From Boudabousia tangfeifanii (lineage in GTDB: Bacteria > Actinomycetota > Actinomycetes > Actinomycetales > Actinomycetaceae): a stretch of DNA of 64,000 nucleotides. Numbering within the stretch: position 1 is the stretch's first letter; every line of letters begins with the position of its first letter. A program made the position numbers and the translations under genes. The DNA lies in contig NZ_CP017812.1 in assembly GCF_001856685.1 (NCBI RefSeq), forward strand, positions 2,143,833 through 2,207,832, written 5' to 3'. The notes under the pieces were generated by a model. The model saw nothing but the letters and a program-made list of their open reading frames with translations. It did not search any database and was not told the DNA's origin. Below, piece by piece: positions 18,344-26,355 of this stretch.

Positions 18344-18825
18344 GTTCGATAGATCCGACTGCTAAGCCTGCCCCGCAGGCCGAGGGCGGTGGGGTAACTC
18401 CCGAGCGAGCTAGGTGGGCTGCTTCGGCTAGCTGGCCAGATTGGTTGCTAATTTTCCTTGGTGGTTTCTTAGGTTCAACGTTGCGTTACTTGACGGATTT
18501 GGTGTCAATTTCTTGGGCTCCGGCTTTGGGCATTAGCGTGCCATCTACCTGGATGTTGTTTCTGGTGAATGTGATTGGCGCTTTCATTTTGGGTTGGCTT
18601 TCGGGCCGAGAAGTAAGTAGTTCGGCGAAGTTGTTGTTTGGCACGGGCATGTGCGGGGCGTTTACCACTTATGGTTCTTTGATGTTGCTTCCGGTCAATA
18701 GTTATTTGGTGGGCTGGGAAGTAATGGCTTGGTCCCTGCTGTGGGCGGCGATTATTTTGGCTTTGGGCTTGGCCGCGGCGGCGGCTGGTTGGAAGCTGGG
18801 AGCCAGGAGGACCAAGCATGCTTAA
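18340..18825 (+). CDS. crcB1: Fluoride channel subunit FluC/CrcB, first of a pair
   Basis: 161 residues with four membrane segments. The Fluc features are GGFLGSTLRYL near residue 45, a VNVIGAFILG segment (the conserved Asn lines the pore), and GTGMCGAFTTYGSL. The third of these varies from the usual TTFST. The first about 30 residues are a polar extension not typical of the family. Fluc channels are dimers that export fluoride; many Gram-positives encode two different subunits side by side that form a heterodimer. It overlaps the upstream gene by ATGA and the second subunit by 8 bp. I saw no fluoride riboswitch before the operon. Confidence 0.88.
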   Translation: MSSIDPTAKPAPQAEGGGVTPERARWAASASWPDWLLIFLGGFLGSTLRYLTDLVSISWAPALGISVPSTWMLFLVNVIGAFILGWLSGREVSSSAKLLFGTGMCGAFTTYGSLMLLPVNSYLVGWEVMAWSLLWAAIILALGLAAAAAGWKLGARRTKHA

Positions 18826-19207
18826 GGTTTTGTTGATTACTGCGATCTTTGGTGGTTTTGGGGCGATTGCTCGTCATTATCATTCTGCTGGCATTGAGCA
18901 GCGTGCTCGTCAGCGCAATCAGTTGCTCGGCCCGGTGGGTCATGGCACGCTTGGGGTCAATCTGATTGGCTCATTTTTAGCTGGGTTGGTTTTAGGATTT
19001 CCGTTGATGCCGATGACGATAAAGCTAATGTTGCTTTCGTTCCTGTCTGGTTATACGACTTTTTCCACCGCCATGGTGGATGTGGTGAAGGCTTGGTCGA
19101 TGGGTGAACGTTCGCTCGCTTTGCGCTACGTTTATTTGATGCCTCTGCTTTGTTTGTTGGCGGTGGCTTTTGGGTTCTTCCTGCCAATAATTTTCCTTGC
19201 TTTTTAA
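18818..19207 (+). CDS. crcB2: Fluoride channel subunit FluC/CrcB, second of a pair
   Basis: 129 residues, the normal length for the family. It shows GGFGAIARHY at the start, then GTLGVNLIGSFLAG and SGYTTFSTAMVD. The last motif holds the TTFST Na+/fluoride site. It overlaps the first subunit's end by 8 bp, so the two are translated together and probably form one heterodimeric channel in the membrane. It is the last gene of the operon; 157 bp separate it from the DsbA-like gene. Confidence 0.9.
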   Translation: MLKVLLITAIFGGFGAIARHYHSAGIEQRARQRNQLLGPVGHGTLGVNLIGSFLAGLVLGFPLMPMTIKLMLLSFLSGYTTFSTAMVDVVKAWSMGERSLALRYVYLMPLLCLLAVAFGFFLPIIFLAF

Positions 19208-19363
19208 GAGTTATTCACTTCTTTCAGTTTTATTCCCGCTTTATTCCCGCCCACGCCGTGGGCGAAACCCGGTTGGGACTTTCTGCCCCGCCCGTTAGAC
19301 TTAAACCGTATATCCTCGGGTTTTTCTACCCGTTTGTTGATTCTTGATTCGAAAGTTGGATTA

Positions 19364-20206
19364 ATGGCCGCAAAACGTAATGTTTCCCAGGGTCCTGCCC
19401 TGAAGACTGCTGACCAGACTGCGACCGGAGGTAACCCAAAGTGGCTAGTGCCGCTATTGGTTGCCCTTGTTTTGGTTTTGGTTGCTGTGGTTTCTTTTAT
19501 GATGGGCAAGTCAGTGGGCGCTCGTTCGGCCACTAATGCTCCTGCCACGGTGGAAGCTTCGGCTCCAGCCCAGGATGGTAAGAGCGCTGATCAGGCTCAG
19601 CAGCCTACTAAGGCCGAGCCGATTACTGATCCTAAGACTTTGGAATTTGTGAAGGGTTTGCCTCGTCGTGAGGCTAATGATCCTCGCGCTTTGGGCCCAG
19701 TTGATGCCCCAGTTGTGATGACTATGTGGGAAGACTTTGCTTGCCCCATGTGTACTCGTTTCGAATTGACTTCCTTCCCAGAGATTAAGAAGTTGGCTGA
19801 GGAAGGAAAGATCCGTATCGAATGGCGCGATCTTTCTATCTTCACCCAGCCTCACCACTCTGATTTGGCTGCGATTGGTTCGCGTGCTGCCGCTAAGCAG
19901 GGTAAGTTCTGGGATTTCGTGCGTACTGCTTATGAAGAGGCTGGCCATGGCCACCCTGATTACACTGACGATTTGGTCAAGCAGATTGCCCAGAAGGCTG
20001 GCGTGCCAGATATGGCCCAGTTTGAGAAGGATTACAAGGATCCAACTCTGAAGCAGGCAGTTGATGCGGAGACTCAGGAAGCTCAGCGTATCGGCATTGG
20101 TGGCACCCCAGCTTTCGTGGTGGGCGATGCTTTCATCGGTGGCGCTTACCCGACTGATTTCTTCTTGAACACGATTAATGATCGCTTGGCTGCTGCTAAG
20201 AAGTAG
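19364..20206 (+). CDS. DsbA/thioredoxin-fold secreted or membrane-anchored oxidoreductase
   Basis: About 280 residues. The ATG at 19364 is preceded by GAAAG; ORFs starting earlier lack support. One N-terminal membrane anchor (about residues 27-47, VPLLVALVLVLVAVVSFMMG) is followed by a disordered spacer and a thioredoxin-fold domain. The active site CPMC lies in WEDFACPMCTRFE at about residue 128, and the cis-Pro loop is IGGTPAFVVGD. Actinobacterial homologues form disulfides in exported proteins; sortase-pilus bacteria use this type of enzyme for pilin folding. A CcdA-like electron-transfer protein lies directly downstream and may act as its redox partner. Confidence 0.87.
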   Translation: MAAKRNVSQGPALKTADQTATGGNPKWLVPLLVALVLVLVAVVSFMMGKSVGARSATNAPATVEASAPAQDGKSADQAQQPTKAEPITDPKTLEFVKGLPRREANDPRALGPVDAPVVMTMWEDFACPMCTRFELTSFPEIKKLAEEGKIRIEWRDLSIFTQPHHSDLAAIGSRAAAKQGKFWDFVRTAYEEAGHGHPDYTDDLVKQIAQKAGVPDMAQFEKDYKDPTLKQAVDAETQEAQRIGIGGTPAFVVGDAFIGGAYPTDFFLNTINDRLAAAKK

Positions 20207-20262
20207 TAGTTGCCTAGTTTTCTGTTCGTTTCGTTTCTTTTTCTAACAAAGCAGGTTTAGTT

Positions 20263-21297
20263 TTGGATTTGACGTTTGCGGGCGCCTATTTTGGCGGCTG
20301 GTTGACCCTTTTTGCCCCTTGTGCGGCTTTGATGTTGCCTGGTTTCTTTGCTTTTGCGACGGCTTCTCGTCGTGATTTGTTGGCCAAGACTGGCATTTTC
20401 ACGCTGGGTATTTTGGTGGCTTTGGCTCCTTTGGGGTTCTTGGCTGGTTCTTTGGGTTCTTTGTTGCGCACCTACCAGTCTCGGATTTCTTTGGTGTTGG
20501 GTTTGCTGATCGCCGTTTTGGGTATTTGGCAGGCTTTTAGTTTACCGTTCCCTCATTTCTCGCGGAAGGCTAAGCCGGGTGCTTCGGTTGGTACTGTGGG
20601 CGCTGGGGCGGCTAAGGGTGTGACTTTGGGTCAGTCGGCTCGGGCGGCTTCTTTGCCTGCCGAGGGCGGCTTGGCGGTTGCTTCTCATCCTGGCGAGGCG
20701 AAGGCTGGTGGCGTTAGTGCTGCTCGCTTGTCAGCTAATGCTCCGGCAGCAAAGCCGGCCGCTGATAACAGTGGGATGAATGCGATTAAGGCCACCTCGC
20801 AGGGTGCGAATCCTTTGGCCACTTTCGGTTTGGGTGCTGGTTATGCGCTCGCTGGCGTGGGTTGTTCTGGTCCAATTTTGGGCGCTATGTTGGCTTTGGC
20901 CGGTTTGGGTGGTAGCCCAGTCCGGGGCGGCTTTATGATGCTCTTCTATGGTTTGGGCATGGCTACCCCGGTGGTTATTTTGGCCTTTATTTGGGACTAC
21001 TTGCAGTCGACTCATCCGGGTTGGTTGAAGCCGACTCCAATGAAGGTTTTGGGTCGTTGGACTACCCGCGGCGCGTTCTTCTCAGGCATTTTGTTCGTGA
21101 TCCTTGGTTTGCTTTTGGCTTTCACCGGCGGTTCGAACCATTTGCCTTCGTTGATGACTGCTGACACCCAGGTGGAGCTGGAGAGTAGCTTGTCGGCTGC
21201 TTTCACGGCTGTTCCAAACTGGTTGTTCGTCTTGTTGCTAGTGGCGATTGTGGCTTTGATTGTGGTTTGGCGCCGTGGTCGTAAGCAGGCTAGCTAG
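20263..21297 (+). CDS. CcdA/DsbD-type membrane electron-transfer protein
   Basis: 344 residues starting with TTG at 20263, with a GCAGG site upstream. Six or more membrane segments. The two family Cys residues are seen in FAPCAALMLPGFF (about residue 20) and GVGCSGPILGAML (about 202). These form the disulfide that moves electrons across the membrane. A 70-residue Ala/Gly-rich linker (about 107-175) separates the two halves; it is longer than in CcdA. It follows the DsbA-like gene by 56 bp. Electron supply from thioredoxin (trxA is near the origin) to an extracellular thiol protein is the inferred role. A terminator follows. Confidence 0.85.
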   Translation: MDLTFAGAYFGGWLTLFAPCAALMLPGFFAFATASRRDLLAKTGIFTLGILVALAPLGFLAGSLGSLLRTYQSRISLVLGLLIAVLGIWQAFSLPFPHFSRKAKPGASVGTVGAGAAKGVTLGQSARAASLPAEGGLAVASHPGEAKAGGVSAARLSANAPAAKPAADNSGMNAIKATSQGANPLATFGLGAGYALAGVGCSGPILGAMLALAGLGGSPVRGGFMMLFYGLGMATPVVILAFIWDYLQSTHPGWLKPTPMKVLGRWTTRGAFFSGILFVILGLLLAFTGGSNHLPSLMTADTQVELESSLSAAFTAVPNWLFVLLLVAIVALIVVWRRGRKQAS

Positions 21298-21314
21298 TTA
21301 GCTTTTTGTCTTTG

Positions 21315-21348
21315 GGTGGGAGTCAGTTTTCTGGCTCCCACCTTTTTT
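21315..21348 (+). terminator. Rho-independent terminator after the CcdA-like gene
   Basis: A 12-bp stem (21315-21326 with 21331-21342, one G-U pair) has a TTTT loop and is followed by a run of six T. Confidence 0.85.
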
Positions 21349-21505
21349 AATGTTTTGATTCCAGACCGGTGGCGCTTTTGGCATTTGCTTGGCGTTCCAC
21401 CTGTCACACCGGCACGTCAACTGCCCGGTGGCGCTTCTCGTTTTTTATCAGCCTGTTTTCTGCAGTAGCACCTACTGCACCTACGGGCGAACTGCCAATC
21501 GTCGC

Positions 21506-23134
21506 CTAGTCGTTTCTGGCGTGGTAGCGGCGGAGTGCTTCTTCGCGGGCGGTTTTGTGGTCAACGATGGGTTCTGGGTAGTCTGCCTGCCCTGGTTTTT
21601 CGTGTAGTTTTTTGGCTGTTTTGGCGTCAAGTTCTTTGAGCCAGATGGTTTTTCCAGCTTTGAGCGGCCTCGGGTAGGCAACTTTGTGGGGCTTATTTTC
21701 TGGTATTTCTAGCCCGGGTAGGGTTTTGCTTTCGCTTTCGTTTTCGCTTCGTTCTAGCAGGCTTTGCAGGGCTGGATTCCAGGCACGAATGTAGATGGCT
21801 TCAGGGTCGAATTTGGCGCCTTGCAGGTAGGGGTTGAAGACCCGGAAGTAGGGTGAGGCGTCGGTGCCGGTACCGGCGGTCCATTGCCAGCCGTGTTGGT
21901 TGGAGGCAAATTCGGCGTCCACTAGGTGGTGGAGGAAGAATTTGGCTCCCCATTGCCAGGGCAGTAGGAGGTGTTTGGTCAGGAAGGAGGCGACGACCAT
22001 GCGGGCTCGGTTGTGCATCCAACCGCTTTCGACGAGCTGGTGCATGGCAGCGTCTACGACTGGGTATCCGGTTTGGCCTTGGCACCATTTTTCGAATTTT
22101 TCTTGGTCATCATCCCAGTCGAAGCGGGCGAAGCCGGGGTTAACGTTTTCCCAGGCGGAGTCTGGCTGACAGTATAGGAAGTCACCGTAGAACTCTCGCC
22201 ATGCAATTTCGGTGGCGTATCGTTCGCTGGCTTTTTCGGGTAGGTCCGCTTGCGCTAGTTCAGCGAGGATGGTGCGTGGGTGGATGGTGCCGTAAGCGAG
22301 CTGGGTGGAAAGGCGACTGGTGCCGTCTCGATCCATCCGGTCGCGGTCGGTATCGTAGTTGACTCCGGCGGGACCGGTGAGAAATTCTTCGAGTCGCACT
22401 TTGGCTTGTTTTTCTCCGATGTGGGTGGTCCACACTTCGGGCACAGCCCCAGTGCACTTGTCTAGGTTGACTGTTTGCGATTCGAAGCCGCTGATTTCGC
22501 TAGGGTCTTTGAGGATCGCAGTTACTTTTAACCCTCCTGCCGGGACCTGGTCTATATCGACGGTTTTGGCGATAGATCTGCCAATTTTTGCTTCTATTTT
22601 GCCGTTTCGAACCTTGGTGGGCATGGGGCCTGGGTGTGGTAGGGCGAACCAGCGTTTGGAGAAGGCGGTGAAGACTTTGTAGTTGCCACCGTCTTGGGTG
22701 GTGATGGTTCCGGGTGGAATCAGGTAGGGGTCGCCCGTGCGCACGAGGGGCAGGTTTTGTTGGTCGAGGGCGTCCTCGACCCGCTCATAGAGGTCTTGCG
22801 CGTATGGGGTGTAGTCGTCGGTGACGTGGACCGAGTTGGCTCCGATAGTTTTGGCGAGCCGGCTGATGGCGGTGACGGGGTCTTCCCAGAGGACCAAAAG
22901 GCGCCCATCTAGTGTCCGGTTGAGTTCTTGTAGGCCGTTGATGAGGGCGTGGTAGCGCCAGCGTCCGTGCAGGTGACATTGCGCGGGGTCGAAGATAAAA
23001 ACGGGTAGCACTTCGGCTTGTTCGTTTTGACCGTTTGGGGTGCTGCCGTGTTGGGCCCAGGTTGCGGCGGCGGCGAGGGCGGGGTGGTCGCCCGTGCGCA
23101 GGTCTCGACGAAACCAGAGGATGCTGGTGCTCAT
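21506..23134 (-). CDS. phrB: Deoxyribodipyrimidine photolyase (class I CPD)
   Basis: 542 residues. The start has AAGGA four bases upstream. The N-terminal antenna (Rossmann) domain begins LWFRRDLRTGDHPAL. The C-terminal FAD domain has the clear signature MHNRARMVVASFLTKHLL and WQWTAGTGTDASPYFRVFNP. The enzyme uses blue light to split cyclobutane pyrimidine dimers. The conserved Trp residues of the electron-transfer chain are present in these blocks. Slightly longer than the usual 450-480 residues because of inserts at about 28-40 and 205-245. It is the last of a minus-strand group with cutC and an oligopeptidase. Confidence 0.93.
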   Translation of the reverse strand: MSTSILWFRRDLRTGDHPALAAAATWAQHGSTPNGQNEQAEVLPVFIFDPAQCHLHGRWRYHALINGLQELNRTLDGRLLVLWEDPVTAISRLAKTIGANSVHVTDDYTPYAQDLYERVEDALDQQNLPLVRTGDPYLIPPGTITTQDGGNYKVFTAFSKRWFALPHPGPMPTKVRNGKIEAKIGRSIAKTVDIDQVPAGGLKVTAILKDPSEISGFESQTVNLDKCTGAVPEVWTTHIGEKQAKVRLEEFLTGPAGVNYDTDRDRMDRDGTSRLSTQLAYGTIHPRTILAELAQADLPEKASERYATEIAWREFYGDFLYCQPDSAWENVNPGFARFDWDDDQEKFEKWCQGQTGYPVVDAAMHQLVESGWMHNRARMVVASFLTKHLLLPWQWGAKFFLHHLVDAEFASNQHGWQWTAGTGTDASPYFRVFNPYLQGAKFDPEAIYIRAWNPALQSLLERSENESESKTLPGLEIPENKPHKVAYPRPLKAGKTIWLKELDAKTAKKLHEKPGQADYPEPIVDHKTAREEALRRYHARND

Positions 23135-23243
23135 GTGGTCCTTTTACTGTGCGGGTTTGGTGGTGGCACTTTAGGTGCTACGGGTTTTGGTGACAGCGCG
23201 ATCAAGCTTTAATCTCTTTAATCTGCGCTCTGGCGCGTTGTCT

Positions 23244-24026
23244 TTAGCCAGCTAGTTTGCCTGCGAATCCAGCGACGATTTCTGGGTTGGTAGTGGTCCA
23301 TCCGTGGCTGGTTTCGCGCATGGGACTGCCGTAGGAGTTTTGTTTGCCGTTTTCTTCTGGGGTCCAGGGGGCTCGTAGATGGTATTGGGTGAAGCCAGCT
23401 TCGAGGAGCCCGCCGTCCCATTTTTCGGGGCGTAGTCCGCCTGAGGCGAGGACGCCGAGGCCGTATTTTTCACCGCGCTGAGCTAGTTTGATCATGCCTT
23501 CGGTGGAGTAGCCTTGGCCTTCATCGGCGGGGGCTACGCCTTTGCCGGTGGTGAGGATGAGGTTGACTCCGGCTTCTCCGAGGGCGTCGATTGCTTCTTC
23601 CCAGTTGGGGACGGAGTCGATGGCTCGGTGGAAGGTGAGGAGGCGATCGCCGGCTGCTTCCCGGATTTGTTTGCAGGCGGCGGCATTGACGGTCAGGTCT
23701 GGGTTGAGGGTGCCGAAAACGAATCCGATTTGGATGTCGTGGGTTGGTGTGAGGTGTCTGAAGGCCTCAATTTCGGTGCAGATTAGGTCGATTTCGCGTT
23801 GGGAGTGGACGAAATCTCCGCCGCGTGGTCGCACCATGATTTGTAGGTCTGCGTTCACGAGGGTGCGCGAGAGTAGGGCGACTTCAGCAAGGGCGGGGGT
23901 GGTGCCGCCGACGTTGAGGTCTTCACAGTATTCGATGCGGTTGGCTCCGGCGTCTGCGGCGGCGTAGGCGCCGGCTAGGTCGTCAACGCAAACTTCGAGG
24001 GCGATGCCTGCTTGGTTGGTTTTCAT
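23244..24026 (-). CDS. cutC: CutC family protein
   Basis: 260 residues, a TIM-barrel family once linked to copper homeostasis, though the copper role is disputed. Recognised from LEVCVDDLAGAYAAADAGANRIE at the start (as IEYCEDLNVGGTTPA), the MVRPRGGDFVHS loop at about residue 62, FHRAIDS at about 133, and GLGVLASGGLRP near 200. The start has AAAGGA upstream. It lies between the oligopeptidase (29 bp) and the photolyase (109 bp), probably in one transcript. Confidence 0.9.
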   Translation of the reverse strand: MKTNQAGIALEVCVDDLAGAYAAADAGANRIEYCEDLNVGGTTPALAEVALLSRTLVNADLQIMVRPRGGDFVHSQREIDLICTEIEAFRHLTPTHDIQIGFVFGTLNPDLTVNAAACKQIREAAGDRLLTFHRAIDSVPNWEEAIDALGEAGVNLILTTGKGVAPADEGQGYSTEGMIKLAQRGEKYGLGVLASGGLRPEKWDGGLLEAGFTQYHLRAPWTPEENGKQNSYGSPMRETSHGWTTTNPEIVAGFAGKLAG

Positions 24027-24054
24027 GGTGTTTCCTTTGGTTTGGGTTGGCGGT

Positions 24055-26265
24055 TTAGTTTTCGTTGGGGGTGACGGTTAGTTCGGTGGCTTCGATTTGT
24101 CCGAGGAGGAAGCTGAATACTTGGGCGTATTCTTCCCAGCGTCCTTCACGGCCACTCTTGCCGGCGTGGCCGGCGACCATTTCGCAGTGGTAGAGCAGCG
24201 GGCGCTCGGTGGGATTGTTGGTGGTGGCTTCGCGTAGTCGTTGGATCCATTTGAGTGGTTCGACGTAGAACACGCGGGTGTCGTTCAGTGAGGTGGTGGC
24301 GAGGATAGCGGGGTATTGCACGCCCTCGGCAACGTTCTCGTAGGGACTGTATGAGCGCATGTACTGGTAGACGTCAGCGTTTTCGAGCGGGTTACCCCAT
24401 TCGTCCCACTCCCCTACGGTTAGGGGCAGTTCTGGGCGCAAGATGGTGTTCAGAGCGTCAACAAATGGAACCATAGCAGCGATGGCTCGGAAGGTTTGTG
24501 GCGCAAGGTTAGCGACGGCACCCATGAGGAGTCCACCGGCTGACCCGCCGAGGGCGGCGAGGCGGTTTGCGGCGACTTGCCCGGAGGTGATCAGGTGTTG
24601 GGCACAGGCAATGAAGTCGGTGAAGGTGTTGCGCTTGAATTCCATGCGACCGTGTTCGTACCAAGCTCGTCCTTGTTCGCCGCCGCCGCGTGGGTGGGCG
24701 ATGGCGTAGGTGACGCCGCGGTCTAGCAGCGATTGGATGTGGCTGGAGAAGGTGGGGTCGATGCTGATTTCGTAGGAGCCGTAGCCGTAGATGACGCCGG
24801 CGCCGGGTGCTTGTTGGTCGAGGTCGACGCGACGGATGACGGTGAGTGGGATTTTGGTGCCGTCTTCGGCGGTGGCCCACTGTCGTTCTTCGAGGTAGTC
24901 GTCGGGGTTGAAACCTGGGGTTTCGGTGGTTTTGCGCACCATGATGTTTTTGGCGTCGGTGGGATCAATTTCGAGGATGGTGGGCGCAGTTTTTAGGCTG
25001 GTGACGGCGTAGCGTAGGAGCGGGTTCCACCACCATCCGCCTGGTTGTGGGTAGACGGTCAGGGGGGCATCCTCGGCTACTCCTGGTGCGGTGAGTTGGC
25101 CTTCGACTACCCATTTGTGTTCTGGGTCGGGTAGCAGGTAGAGGCCGGCGGCACTGGCGTTGGAGCGTAGTTCTAGGGTGGCGTGGGTGGCGCAGGCGCT
25201 AATGGAGAGGAAGCGTTGACCTTCTACTGGTTTTAGTAGGCTTTGCCAGGCGCTGGGGCTGCCGGTGACGCCGGGTGCTGGGAGTGGGGCCCAGGCAAGT
25301 TCGCCTTCAATTTCGTTGAGGTTGTGGACGATTAGCAGGTGATCTCCGGCTGGTTCGACTTGGTATTCGACTCCTTTGTGTCGTCCTGCTACAGAGGTGG
25401 GCCTAGCTGGGGCGGTGCCACCTTGGGCGTGGGCGTCGATTAGCCAGGTTTCGCTGGTGTTGGTAGCTCCGGCGACCATTATGATCCAGTTGCCGTCACG
25501 GGAGGCTTCGATGCCGACGTTGAAGGTTTCGTCGTCTTCTTGGTAGATGAGTTCGTCGGTTTCGGCGGGCTGGCCGAGGCGGTGTAGCCAGACTTGGTGT
25601 GAGCGCCAGGCTTCGTCGGCGCGAACGTAGTAGAGGCAGTTTGAGGAGGCGGACCAGGCGACGCCGTAGACTACGTTTTCGATTTGGTCGACGATTTGTC
25701 CACTGACGGTGTCGAGCACGTATTGGGTAAAGCGTTCGTCGCCGGAGTGGTCGACGGCGTAGGTGTAGTAGCGGGCGTCGGGGGAAATTTCGTGGTTGGT
25801 GGTGCTGGTGAAGCTTTCCCCTTGGGCGAGGGCGTTGACGTCTACTAGTAGGTGGGCTTGAGTCCCGTCAGGCAACTCTGTGGGGTTGTCTGGGTTGACC
25901 TTTGGGGGCTCTTGGTAGTAGTTTTCTTGGTCCGCTGGGGTGCGCAGGTAGATGGGGTAGTCTTTGCCGGTTTGGACGACGGCGTAGTACCACCAGTTTC
26001 CGATTCGGGTGGGTACTGAGGTGTCGTCTAGCTTGGTGTGTGCCCGGTATTCGTCAACGAGGGTGTCTTGCAGGGTTTTGGTGGCAGCGAGGTTTTGTTC
26101 GGTCCACTGGTTTTCTGCTTCGATCAGGGAGATGACTTCGGGGTTTTCTTTGTCTCTGAGCCATTCCCACGGGTCAACGAAGGCGTGACCGTGGTGGGTG
26201 CGGTTTTCTGGTCGTTTTTCCGCTACAGGCGGCTGTGACATTGGGGTGCGCGAGTCATTTTCCAT
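24055..26265 (-). CDS. ptrB: Prolyl oligopeptidase family serine peptidase (oligopeptidase B-like)
   Basis: 736 residues. An N-terminal seven-bladed propeller (about 70-430) contains DGNWIIMVAGATNTSETWLID-like blades. It is followed by a catalytic alpha/beta hydrolase domain: YGSYEISIDPTFS, AHPRGGGEQGRAWYEHGR, the nucleophile GGSAGGLLMG (Ser at about 573), and a C-terminal His in MVAGHAGKSGR. The RGGGE-GRxWYExGR block is typical of oligopeptidase B (S9A), which cuts short peptides after basic residues in the cytosol. The start ATG has GAGGG close upstream. First gene of the phrB-cutC group. Confidence 0.9.
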   Translation of the reverse strand: MENDSRTPMSQPPVAEKRPENRTHHGHAFVDPWEWLRDKENPEVISLIEAENQWTEQNLAATKTLQDTLVDEYRAHTKLDDTSVPTRIGNWWYYAVVQTGKDYPIYLRTPADQENYYQEPPKVNPDNPTELPDGTQAHLLVDVNALAQGESFTSTTNHEISPDARYYTYAVDHSGDERFTQYVLDTVSGQIVDQIENVVYGVAWSASSNCLYYVRADEAWRSHQVWLHRLGQPAETDELIYQEDDETFNVGIEASRDGNWIIMVAGATNTSETWLIDAHAQGGTAPARPTSVAGRHKGVEYQVEPAGDHLLIVHNLNEIEGELAWAPLPAPGVTGSPSAWQSLLKPVEGQRFLSISACATHATLELRSNASAAGLYLLPDPEHKWVVEGQLTAPGVAEDAPLTVYPQPGGWWWNPLLRYAVTSLKTAPTILEIDPTDAKNIMVRKTTETPGFNPDDYLEERQWATAEDGTKIPLTVIRRVDLDQQAPGAGVIYGYGSYEISIDPTFSSHIQSLLDRGVTYAIAHPRGGGEQGRAWYEHGRMEFKRNTFTDFIACAQHLITSGQVAANRLAALGGSAGGLLMGAVANLAPQTFRAIAAMVPFVDALNTILRPELPLTVGEWDEWGNPLENADVYQYMRSYSPYENVAEGVQYPAILATTSLNDTRVFYVEPLKWIQRLREATTNNPTERPLLYHCEMVAGHAGKSGREGRWEEYAQVFSFLLGQIEATELTVTPNEN

Positions 26266-26318
26266 ACCCTCAGTCTAGCGCGGTTGGGGCTGTCTGGATT
26301 GTTGGGCGCTGCCCTGTT

Positions 26319-26347
26319 CACCGCTAGCTAGAGGCTAGCTAGCGGTG
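26319..26347 (-). terminator. Hairpin after the sortase gene
   Basis: A perfect 12-bp inverted repeat with loop GAGGC (arms 26319-26330 and 26336-26347) begins 9 bp beyond the sortase stop. No T-run follows in the minus direction, so termination would depend on the stem or on Rho. Confidence 0.5.
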
Positions 26348-26355
26348 TTTGGCGT

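Noticed and set aside
21461..21479. Hairpin TGCAGTAG-CAC-CTACTGCA as terminator for the photolyase gene
   Set aside because: No T-run follows in the minus direction and the stem is only 8 bp; a function is not supported. Nearby CCGGTGGCGCTT occurs twice (21366, 21425) but is too short to interpret.
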